Source: Beaufortia kweichowensis
Lineage: Eukaryota; Chordata; Actinopteri; Cypriniformes; Gastromyzontidae
Direction of reading: 5' to 3'
Assembly: GCA_019155185.1 (NCBI GenBank)
Contig: CM032797.1
Location: 7,302,881-7,366,880 of the forward strand
Length of the DNA: 64,000 bases
The notes below the pieces were generated by a model. That model was not told the DNA's origin and searched no databases. It saw only the letters and a list, made by a program, of their open reading frames with translations. Position 1 is the stretch's first letter. Each line of letters opens with the position of its first letter. Below are positions 54,576 to 64,000 of the stretch, one piece after another. The translations under genes were made by a program, and so were the position numbers.

Positions 54576-55936
54576 CTCTTTTACACGTCCCCAAAAGTAC
54601 AGCTACAGGGCCTGAGATGGGTACAGGATCATACACAGAAACGGTGCAGAGAGAAACTGACACTTCACAAAAAGACTTCACTGGAATCTTCACTGGACTC
54701 CACCCCTGTCCACACACACACACGCATATATGCATAGATATAAATACAACTGTAAGGGGACACTAGGAAATTTTTGGAAGCTGCATCACAGAAGAGCTTG
54801 AAAGCTCCTTTAATTCACACATACCTAAACTTATTCAAAATAGAAGTGCCATTGCCTTAAAATTGATCACAAAGATTGATTACAAATGGGTGTGGGTTAG
54901 GCATTCATATGATGTGAGGTGGATTTACTTTTATAAATCTGCACCCCTGTGGCATACTGCCAACGGAAGCCAACAGCTGCGGTACGCACACACACACGCC
55001 TAAGTGTGCACAAACAAAGTAAATGGTACTTAGAGGTGTGTTCATATTAGTGTTTTGATTTCTAACCTTACATTTAAGCCTTTCTCCCAGCATGGATCTT
55101 GACTGAAAGAGTAACATGAGATTCTCTAAAGAAATCAGATCAACTATTTACACAATTCCCCCCTAAAACTCACTTTGCATTATATAAATTAACTTTGCCT
55201 TTATAATGCTTTCCAGTGAGAGCATTTAAGATGTTTTCAAGTGACAGTAAATAAAAAATATGTTTCTTTTCTAAAAATGAACAAAAATGCCCTGTTTACA
55301 CCTAGTATTAAGATGCGTTTTGGGTGAAGTAAAGATGTGAGTTTAAGATTATTATGTTGGGTGTGTGTATGTGTTTAAGGATTACGTTCAGAAATTACAG
55401 TCGCCAGCTATTGCACAACCTGTATTAATTGTTTCATTCTGCATGGGCACGGATGTAACTGAATTTACTTTTTTTTTTACATTCAGACCAATGCTTTCTA
55501 AATTGTGGGCCATGGTATTGGAGGCTAAATAAAAATGTAGACATATTATAAAGTTATAAGTTTTATTGCAATTTTATTTTTAAAATATTTACTTTTATTT
55601 GTGAACTAACTTTGTAGCTTATGTTGCCCACCTGATGTCATGTAAATAGTATGCAGTGTTATGAATACAGTATATTTGTAAAAAAAAATGTCAGTCTCAC
55701 CTTACCAGAATATGATCGGCAAATTTATGGTAGTGCATTTAATTCACAATAAATGTTGATAAATTTCTGCAAGACATTGTGTATTATATTTAATATTTTT
55801 ATACTACCAAGTGAACATTAACTTTGGGAAGCTCTGATGTTGACACACGAAAACACAACTCTGGGCGGATGTTTGACTAAAGTATGAATCAGACTGTGGT
55901 CCAACTCCGTATCAGCGTTGCACAGCAGTCTCCAGG
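54576..55936. other. Intergenic DNA between divergent cavin4 and slc39a6
   Basis: Left part is the cavin4 5' UTR and promoter; a short CA repeat lies near 54711-54722. No gene or RNA recognised in the AT-rich remainder. Confidence 0.5.
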
Positions 55937-55946
55937 GTCACGTGAC
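55937..55946. promoter_or_regulatory. Perfect GTCACGTGAC palindrome (CLEAR/E-box) upstream of slc39a6
   Basis: GTCACGTGAC is the core of the CLEAR motif bound by TFEB/MITF-family and USF factors. It lies about 50 bases before the likely non-coding first exon of slc39a6. Function is inferred from motif and position. Confidence 0.5.
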
Positions 55947-55989
55947 TGCATCTACACCAATGGTGTAGTTTCTGATACTTCTCTAAAAC

Positions 55990-56058
55990 AACCCAAGCTT
56001 AGTCGCAGAGGGTCTGCTCTTCTTTTCCTTTCAAGACGTCTATAACTACAAGAAATCG
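55990..56058 (+). promoter_or_regulatory. Probable non-coding first exon of slc39a6
   Basis: The stretch ends AATCG/GTAAGT (donor at 56059). The first coding exon begins after TTTCTCATAG at 57021, nine bases before the ATG, so an upstream exon is required. The exact 5' end is unknown; a pyrimidine-rich start (CTGCTCTTCTTTTCCTTTC) is compatible with initiation nearby. Confidence 0.5.
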
Positions 56059-57020
56059 GTAAGTTTCGTCGTCTGTATTGTGAATCGTGAATGTAGTATC
56101 CTATTCACGTGTACGCTCTGAAACAAAAGAATCGATTTCCGGTTTTAATGATGACGTCTTTTTTGCACACGGTCAGGAGAAGGAGCGCGTGGTGTTGTGT
56201 GCAGAATCACCGTCGAGAACGCGCATACATTTGAGCGTGGTGCGCGTGGAGCTCGCGGTAAGCAGCAGTAGTTATTGTTGATGTGTTGTCAGTCTTTTAC
56301 TTGTATATGCAGTTAAGTCTCGGATGAATAAAACAGCACTGGATCGTATCGACTGGGCCGCGTTTTTCGACCTTACTAATCGTGATGCATCTGTTAAATT
56401 TAAGCGTACTGAGTTTGTGAACAACACGATGCGAACCAGATGTTCTCCGGAAATCTGTAAAAGCGCGTCTTTTGTACAACAACACGTTTGTTAATAAAAA
56501 GCCGCAGATGCCGCAGTCTGTGTAAAAACAGGTGTCAGTGATGTACAGTGTGTTTACATGATGCAGTCTGTCAGAAACACCAGTGATGGAAATGCATTAG
56601 ATAAAACTATTCTTATCATTTGTACTGTAAAATGTATTGTTGTGCTGTGACTGTTAGACTACAGATATACATAAGCATTTGTAAAGTCTCTCAGTCATAC
56701 GGATTATATTAGGTAAACACTGTCCAGGTAGACATGTGGAGATGTTTATGATGAAAACATCAAAGACATTGACAATGTCATAAGTGTAGCACACTTCTAA
56801 TGTTTTGAATTACAACCACAACAATCACGGTGTGGTATATACAGTTAAATAAAGGGAAATTAAAAAGCCATATGATTGAGTACTAAAGTAAAAAAAAACG
56901 AAAACGTTTGGTTGTTGTGCAAACAAAAAAATTAAACAATTCTTCTTTATTATATATATATATATATATATCATGTTAAATCATGTTCCGTTTTAACAAT
57001 ATTTTGTTATTTTCTCATAG
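56059..57020 (+). other. slc39a6 5' intron
   Basis: GC-richer at the start with CpG steps (56150-56260), then AT-rich. A short AT microsatellite lies at 56952-56970. No coding exon found. Confidence 0.45.
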
Positions 57021-57029
57021 GCTGTCAGT

Positions 57030-60000
57030 ATGATTCTGAGGTGGCCACGCCTCCTGTCAGTGATGTCACTGGCACTGCTGTGGGTGTGTTCAGTGAGGGC
57101 GGGATCAGACTGCAGGTCTGTCACCATTGAGACTGACAGTCACATAGCAGAAGAGGTGCAGCAGCGCCATTTGCATGCACTGTTTGATAAGTATGGTCAG
57201 AATGGGACTATTACCTTAAAAGGCTTGTACAACCTACTTAAGGGGGTGGGGCTCGACCGCATCAGGAAAGTGATGGTGCATCACCACGGAAACCCACACA
57301 ATCACACACACTCGCAATCTCACACACATACTCATGTGGACAAACTCACCACGCACGGGCATCCCGTCGCCAGCAAAAAAGTGGGTGGAGACCATAATGT
57401 GGAGAAGAGTGAACCGGTCCCAAAAGTGCAGTCTGACCCCGCCCCTGGGAAGAAAAGCCAATCGGATGCACATCATAATCTGTACATGAAAATTAATCAG
57501 GAGTTGACCACACCTTCGACCACGGCATCTGTTATCACAAGATCACGACGAAGCAATCGTAGCGCTGACTATGATTTAACCCAGGACCATGCCCCCTTTA
57601 ACCTCGCTCAGCCCAACGTAACACACACTAACCACACCCACCAGCCTGAGGATACATCCACCCATGTACACGAGGATGACCATGCTGACCATGAACACAG
57701 CCATCTGAGTCTGGAGGTACACAAATGCACCCTCATTCAGATGCATGTATTGTTAAGTTTGGGATAATGTATTAGTAATTTATAAATTGACTTATCACAA
57801 ACCCACTCAAGTAAGTTTCTCTTCTCAGTGTCAAAATGCCTCCACAATCCTGCAGTCGCATGGCATGATGAAGGAAGCTGGTCTGTCTATGATTGACTTT
57901 GCTTACCTGTGCCCTGCCCTTCTCATGCAAATTGATTCCAAGTCCTGCCTCCATGACAATGACCATTTAGGTAAGGTTTGGAGTCCTCACCTAAGGTTTA
58001 GTTTTATAAAAGTTTATAAACGGTTATTTTTATATGCCAAATATCTGATCAGCAATATATGTGTGTTTTTCTAGATCATAACCATCATCACAATCACCAT
58101 CATCATCACCACCACAATCTGCATAATCACACCAATAGCAGAACCTCAAGGAATGGGTCTATTAAAGTCGGTGAGTGTTTGTTCGTCACTGTTATTTCAA
58201 TAACATATCATATTAGATGGGTTTTTAGAATAGCAGTTTTTAGTTTACAAGTAAAATAAGAACAGTAGTTTTCAAACACTATTTGAAGAATTTCTATTTT
58301 GTTCTTCAATACAAAATCCACAATACTTGCAACATTTTGGGTTTTGGACTGTTTTTAACAAATGTTTTTGTTTGTGGTTTTCAGCTTGGATAGGAGGGTT
58401 TCTCTCCATCACTTTAATCAGTTTGTTGGCGCTGGTGGGCGTAGTTTTAATTCCTCTAATGAACAGAGTATGCTTCAACTTCCTGCTAAGTTTCCTGGTG
58501 GCTCTTGCAGTGGGCACTCTCAGTGGAGATGCGTTTCTCCATCTCATACCGCATGTAAGACACACACTTTCATTCTTCTAATTCAGACATGGTCATTCGT
58601 TTGTCTGAGAATTTAGATCATGGAGATTTTTGTTTGGTTGTTGCTTGCTTATGCACAAGATTGCTTTGGTAACATTGATGTAGATCTGCAAGATCACTAA
58701 CTGGAGAAGATGTAACAATGTTTTTCTGAATCATGTCTGACAGTCGCAAGGCTATCACCAGCACAACCACACAGAGCATCATGACCATGGAGAGGAAGCG
58801 GATGAGGATTTTCTTAGGCCAGTGTGGACAGGGCTGACTGCGCTGAGTGGGGTCTACATTATGTTTCTCATTGAGCACTTCTTGACCCTTGGCAAAATGT
58901 ATAAAGACAAAAAGCAGAAGGTCAGGATGAACACTTACAAGAACACTTACAATATGTCAATGCAAGAAGTGCAAAACCAAGTGGCATTTATTTTTATAGT
59001 AATATAATAGAAGAGATTGGAAGCAAAACATTTCTGGGTTTCAATTCGTGAAAATTACATTACCTACATCCAACATCATATGTTTGCAGATGCCACTTGG
59101 TTTGTGCTCTACATATTTAAAGTATACTTTTAAAGTATGATTTAAGTCTATAAAACTGTCCAAATGATTTAAGGGGCGACTTTATAGTTATAGTTATAGT
59201 CAAGTAGTCTACTTCACATTTTTTTTTATAAAATAAGACATAATGTTAAATCTTTAAGGGTTTAATGTTACATGAAAGACATCATGATTCTTGTATTTCT
59301 GTGTATTTAGGTACAGAAGAGGGTTGATCTATCCACAGAAGTTTTGGAATCAGAGAAAATGCCATCACTAGAAGATGATGTCAAAACGCTTGAAGGTAAT
59401 TTGGTTTAATGATGCATTATATAATCTTATATGTTAATTTATTTGTAAGTAAATCATTCTTGAGGTCAATCAATCTTGACCAATCAAGTATTCCAAAGCG
59501 TCATGTAACGTGTCAAAATAAAACCGCTTTCTTATTCTGGCTTGAATATTTTTGTTACAGCAGTTGCTGAAACAAATGGTGGAAGTGGATGTGGGCGGGG
59601 TGTTGCAGAAGAAGAGGAAGTGATGCTTGGGGCGGAGCGCTACACTGACATGGATTGTGAAAACAAATGCCACTCCCACTTTCATGATACCGTTGGCCAG
59701 TCAGATGAACAGCATCATCATCACCATGACTACCACCACATACTACATCACCATCATTCCCAAAACCACCATCCTCATACACACACACATAGACACACAC
59801 ACTCCTACTCACTTCAGCACTTCCAGCAGGCTGGCGTGGCAACTCTTGCTTGGATGGTCATCATGGGGGACGGGCTTCATAACTTCAGTGATGGACTTGC
59901 CATTGGTAAATACAACAAACACACATTTAGCTTTAGCCTTGTACTTGCAGTAGGAAAGCGCATAAGTTAATATTCAACTACAGGCACTTAACAATAAGGT

Positions 60001-60927
60001 TGTATTTGTTAATGTTAGTAAATGCATTAGCTGATATATATTTTTTTAGAGTTTATTATTTTCTATGTCAACTAATGCCAACAAAGTTGTTCATGTTAGT
60101 TAACTGTGCAATAACTAATGTTAACAAAAACTTGGTTTTTATATATTCAGGGGCATTACTGACAGAAAGTGTTTTTTTATTTTATTTTAGGGGCAGCTTT
60201 CACAGAAGGGTTGTCCAGTGGTCTTAGTACCTCAGTTGCTGTATTTTGTCATGAACTTCCTCATGAACTGGGTAAGATGACATCAGCTGTCACCATGGAA
60301 ACATCATACTGTAAACTAATGTTATTCCTTCATGCTCTTGAAAGAAGTTCTTCCAATTCTCATTCTGCAGGTGATTTTGCGGTTTTGCTAAAAGCGGGTA
60401 TGTCAGTCCGACAGGCCATCCTTTACAATCTGCTGTCAGCGCTGATGGGATATCTAGGCATGATTACTGGCATTCTGATTGGTCATTACGCAGAAAATGT
60501 TGCCACGTGGATTTTTGCGCTGACGGCTGGGCTGTTCTTGTACGTCGCCCTTGTAGATATGGTGAGTAGTGTGAACATGCATACACACATCATTCTGTGC
60601 AGCACAATGACATGATCAAAAAGCGGTCTATTAGACGTGGACATACATGACTGTGATGTAATTGACATGTATGCTGTTGATAAACAGGAAGTGAAATGTT
60701 CTCCCAGCAGTAAACGTTTATTCTGTTTTATCTTTAACTGTGATCACTAAAATCAATTTTTGTTTTTGTTGTAGGTGCCTGAAATGTTACACAATGATGC
60801 GGGTGAAGCAGGCTTCAGCCATTATGGTTTCTTCCTCCTGCAGAATGCTGGAATTCTTCTGGGTTTTGGAATCATGCTAGTCATTGCAGTTTTTGAACAC
60901 AAGATACAACTGGACATTGGCTTCTGA
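57030..60927 (+). CDS. slc39a6: Zinc transporter ZIP6 (SLC39A6, LIV-1), with an apparent one-base frame break
   Basis: Exons: 57030-57716, 57829-57970, 58075-58170, 58385-58554, 58744-58920, 59312-59395, 59561-59905, 60191-60271, 60371-60561, 60775-60927, about 708 residues if the frame break is ignored. ZIP6 imports zinc at the plasma membrane. Signal peptide about residues 1-25 (LLSVMSLALLWVCSVRA); His-rich ectodomain; CPALL motif (YLCPALLMQIDSKSC) of the ZIP6/ZIP10 branch; His cluster in exon 58075-58170; transmembrane helices from AWIGGFLSITLISLLALVGV; metal-site helices HNFSDGLAIG and CHELPHELGDFAVLLKAG (the LIV-1 HEXPHEXGD signature). ZIP6 rather than ZIP10: KCHSHFHDTVGQSD, AAFTEGLSSGLSTSVAVF, VPEMLHND. 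In exon 59312-59395 the frame needed at its end is one base out from that at its start, so either a base is missing or splicing differs. Confidence 0.95.
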
Positions 60928-61419
60928 GCTCACAATAATAACGCCAAACCAAACAATGCCACTCCATATGAATTATAGTGCTGCTCATTCACCTACAACC
61001 CTAAATGTATCCCAGGGTCCACCTGTTGGCATGCCTGAAATCTCACTTAGTCTTTAAACAGGAGACAGCAGCTTGATAACTCCTATCAATTATCATCTCA
61101 TTTGTTGGCAAAAAACAGTATTTATTAGTATTGACTGTTACAATATCAGTATAAAAGAAAACTTGTGCCACATTGAGAATGTGGGTTTTTTGTTTGTTAC
61201 ATTGTGTTGTACTGTTAAAATGAGTGTTGCTTTGTTCATTTTGCACATGCTGTTCTTCCAACATTCCAGTAAAAACATTGTGTACTGACAGTGCCTGTGT
61301 CTGATCTCTGATGTCAATTTAGAGATGAATTGGGGGGTTGGTGACTCTGTCAAAATCAGATAAGTATTGTGTTACTCGAGTAGAAATAATGGTTCCTCAG
61401 AGAATTTAGGGGGAAAATA
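60928..61419 (+). other. slc39a6 3' UTR and intergenic DNA
   Basis: Follows the ZIP6 stop. No canonical AATAAA is near; an AGTAAA at about 61269 is a possible polyadenylation signal. No other gene recognised. Confidence 0.45.
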
Positions 61420-61640
61420 ATTCTGTTATGATTTATTCACCCTTATTTGGTAAAAATTCTGTATAAGACTCTTTGTTCTGTGGAACACAGAAGATAATTT
61501 GAAAAATCATAGTGGTTTTGTGTCTACATTAATAGTCAATAGGGAACAGTGTTACAAATGTTCTACAAGATATCTTATTTGTGTTCTGCAGAACAAAAAA
61601 AGTCATAAAAGTTTATAATGAAATAAGAGTGAGTAAATTA
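61420..61640. repeat. Interspersed teleost repeat, copy 2
   Basis: Shares TTCTGTGGAACAC, an AAGATA-rich piece and AAGATATCTTATTT with 2715-2910. Its ends pair (TTATTCACCCTTATTT and AAATAAGAGTGAGTAAA), giving a fold-back layout like many cyprinid inverted-repeat elements. Confidence 0.6.
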
Positions 61641-61752
61641 GTAAACCAGTGCTATAGAAAATAAATGTAGAAATAAGACATGGTTATGACTTTTCTGTCT
61701 GCTGTACAGAGATGCTGAAGGCACACATGTGTGACTGTTACAACTTTTTTTT

Positions 61753-61934
61753 TTAAACATTTTTAATCATTTAGCAGACGCTTTTATCCAAAGCGACTTA
61801 CAAGTTACCAGTGGCACACTGGGAGCAATTAGGGGTAAGGTGTCTTGCTCAAGGGCACCTCAGTTGTTTCCTGCTGGTACTAGGAATCGAACCAGCACTA
61901 GGCCAATGCTCTAACCACTAGGCTACAACTGCCC
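61753..61934 (-). mobile_element. tRNA-derived SINE
   Basis: Minus strand starts GGGCAGTTGTAGCCTAGTGG, with an A-box-like TAGCCTAGTGG and a perfect B-box GGTTCGATTCC (internal RNA polymerase III promoter). It ends in the common fish SINE/LINE tail GGATAAAAGCGTCTGCTAAA followed by an A-rich end. It inserted between slc39a6 and the CYP7 gene. The tRNA-like head does not fold as a functional tRNA. Confidence 0.9.
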
Positions 61935-62427
61935 AGGTAACATAAGTTTATAAAAACTAAAAACATTGTTAGAAATAATGAAAGTTTTGACACTTCAAAT
62001 CTGTAAACACATCCAATGTTTCCTAGAACCAAAGCAGTAACAAAGTGTTTAAAGTTTATTCAAGTTTAGGACTATTAAGCTGCTCCAAAAACACTGCTGG
62101 GATACACCACAGTTCTCTAGCATTTACAGGTTTTGGTTCATGATATATGTCGTGTTGGATTGTTTACACCTAGTGACATCATAATATTCATTTGTGACAA
62201 ACGAATTGCCATGTATTGTAATAGACAGGCTTGTCCAGTGTGTTTTCCTACCTTGTATAGAGATAGCTGGGATGGGGCGAGTGGTACAGAGATTACATGG
62301 ATGGACGGATGAAAGCTGCTTTGCAATGTAGTGCATCACACACTGATTTAAATTACTTTCTTATAAAACAGTGAAATGTCTGTGGAATGGGCAAGTAACA
62401 GTAACTTTCTCTCTTTTGTCATGTAAA
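61935..62427. other. 3' region of the CYP7 gene
   Basis: Probable 3' UTR and intergenic DNA of the minus-strand P450. Minus-strand AATAAA at about 62055-62060 is a possible polyadenylation signal. Nothing else recognised. Confidence 0.4.
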
Positions 62428-63891
62428 TTATTCCTCTGGGTTCATTGGGTCCTGTGTTCTTCTGTATCTGAAAGGAATGGGATTGGCGGGTGGCAAAATG
62501 CCCAGACCAGCTCGGCTGTTGTCCAGCATTGCCTCCTGCTGGTCGTGGAGTAACTGCATCTCACCCATCAGCAAAGTACAACAAACAAACTGCTTGAGTT
62601 CATTGGTTGCAAAAAATCGCCCGGGACACTGAGTGGCCCCGGAGCCAAACGGCATACGATAGTATCGGACTTTCTGCCCGCATTTATAAAATTCTGTTTT
62701 ATCCTTTCCATCTTCCACGAAACGGTCAAATTGGAACTGCTGTAAAAAAACACACACACATTTCAATTAATACATTACTGAATACAAAAGAAGTACATCT
62801 GCATGCAGCTCTAGGTAGATTTACAGTAGGTGTGCGTTACCTCAGGCTGTTCATATATTTCAGGGTCAAGGTGAGTGCTTTGAGGGTAGAGAGCAATGAT
62901 GTCATCTTTGCGTAGGTTGATAGAATGCTGGGCATCTAAACGCAAACAGAAGTCTTCCTGAACTACACGGATGTTCATCGATACAGAGGACAGACGTAAA
63001 CTCTCATTTACTGAACTCTCTACAGAAAAACAGAGACAGAAAGACAAAAAGAGGTTGAGTTAGGTGGAATTTGGCTAAGTAACTTTTACAGTTCTCAGAA
63101 ATGCATTTTGGTTGTTTTGTCTGTGTGACCAGTATTGATGGACATTTTATCAACTTTTGTTCTATTTTTATTAAACACACTTTAACATTTACTATTAAAA
63201 CTCTATTTACGTTTCATTTACACCTTTTATATACAGATTTTATTGTTTTTCCCTTGTCCCTGGCATTTAATTTGAAAATGTGAAAATATAAATGTAAAAC
63301 TCTTAAGTGAAAGAAACGTTTTAACATTTGTTGTATGAAAAAATATCTTTGTAAGGACTCTTAAAATAAAAATAATTGTTAACATAACATAAGTGTTCGT
63401 ATGTGTCCTTGCCTGTGAAAACCTAGCTAAAGTCATTTTTGTGATCTACTGTTTTCTAAATAAAATCATCCTACATATTGTAAAGAACGATCTGTGAAAA
63501 TAAACCTTGACATATTTAATACTGACTGAGTAAGACTGAAGATTAAAATCATAATGAAATTAATGACTGCCATCAAAATTTGATGCTCCTCATTTTATAA
63601 TTAGATTATGAGACTTCAGCCTGCATGTTTTTACAGGAAGGGTCACATTTGACTAAGAATAATGTTCATGTGTGTGTTTGTCACCTAGGTAAACCATTTT
63701 ATTTAGTTGTTCTTGTGTTATCGTGATATCCTCTTCACAGATGGATTGTATGCTCTCCTGTCCAACCGCGTCTACGATCTCTGCCCGTACTGCTGTAAGA
63801 GCTTGTGGATGGGACAGTAGATGATACAGACACCAGAATGCTGCAGGGATAGTGTTTCCAACTGATGCCCACAGCATAGCAAAATGATGCG
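62428..63891 (-). CDS. cyp7a1: Cytochrome P450 family 7 (cholesterol 7-alpha-hydroxylase type), last three exons
   Basis: Exons on the minus strand: 63891-63685, 63019-62841, 62739-62428; the first exons lie beyond the right edge. CYP7A1 catalyses the first, rate-limiting step of bile-acid synthesis in the endoplasmic reticulum. Visible: I-helix region MLWASVGNTIPAAFW (Asn in place of the usual acid-alcohol pair, as in CYP7/CYP8), K-helix ExxR in NESLRLSSVSMNIR, RKDDIIALYPQSTHLDPEIY, and heme loop MPFGSGATQCPGRFF with the cysteine ligand. The C terminus NSRAGLGILPPANPIPFRYR matches CYP7A1 better than CYP7B1. A fish-specific CYP7 (for example a CYP7C-type gene) cannot be excluded without the N-terminal half. 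The last exon has a tandem CAG/CAG acceptor. Confidence 0.85.
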
Positions 63892-64000
63892 CTGCACAAA
63901 CAAAAAATATGAATGTATTTGTGTGTTCAAACCACAGGTGATCTCAACCAATGCAGCAGTCATTGTATACTAATTTATTTTTAACATGCAACTTTTGCTT

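Noticed and set aside
54217..54615. 132-codon plus-strand frame opposite cavin4 exon 1
   Set aside because: It is antisense to the conserved cavin coiled coil and has no protein-like features of its own.
61753..61934. Possible tRNA gene from the B-box GGTTCGATTCC
   Set aside because: The stems do not form a cloverleaf and the sequence continues into a fish SINE tail, so it is a SINE.

Overview
The window is a piece of a fish nuclear genome. It holds intron-rich vertebrate genes, teleost-type C2H2 zinc-finger and finTRIM genes, a tRNA-derived fish SINE, short inverted-repeat DNA transposons and long AC/AG microsatellites. The repeat types look cypriniform (carp/zebrafish group); this is inferred from repeat style and gene content, and I cannot name the species. 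No bacterial, plasmid or viral features were seen.

Layout. 384-10229 (+) is the 3' part of ptprn2 (phogrin/IA-2beta); one of its introns carries the microRNA mir-153 at 8231-8313, as in other vertebrates. 12291-14462 (+) is complete lactb2. 15886-20371 (+) is complete slco5a1, behind a CpG-rich 5' region. 22641-27137 (+) is complete gtpbp4 (Nog1). 27946-30061 (+) is a three-finger C2H2 gene. 30.1-34 kb is repeat-rich and contains, on the minus strand, one isolated RING/B-box exon of a finTRIM gene and a decayed second copy of it. 35132-36473 (+) is an apom-like lipocalin whose six coding exons could be joined in frame. 38916-41225 (-) is tmem71, 43906-47129 (-) ift57, 51981-54575 (-) a cavin-4 gene, 57030-60927 (+) slc39a6 (ZIP6), and 62428-63891 (-) the last three exons of a CYP7A1-type P450 that runs off the right edge.

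The genes do not form an operon or one pathway: they cover secretory-granule biology, mitochondrial RNA turnover, membrane transport, 60S ribosome assembly, cilia, caveolae, zinc uptake, lipid carriage and bile-acid synthesis. The least explained part is 47.5-51.0 kb, between ift57 and cavin4. It has a 0.4-kb direct duplication 2.38 kb apart, a short inverted repeat at its outer ends, and minus-strand tandem units with splice-site-like borders, possibly a spliced non-coding gene. Other points worth checking are an apparent one-base frame break in slc39a6 exon 6, a GC-AG intron in the ptprn2 phosphatase domain, a perfect RFX X-box palindrome in ptprn2, a perfect GTCACGTGAC element before slc39a6, and a recurrent unnamed repeat family. 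Exon joins were worked out by hand from splice sites and reading phase; no database or folding program was used.
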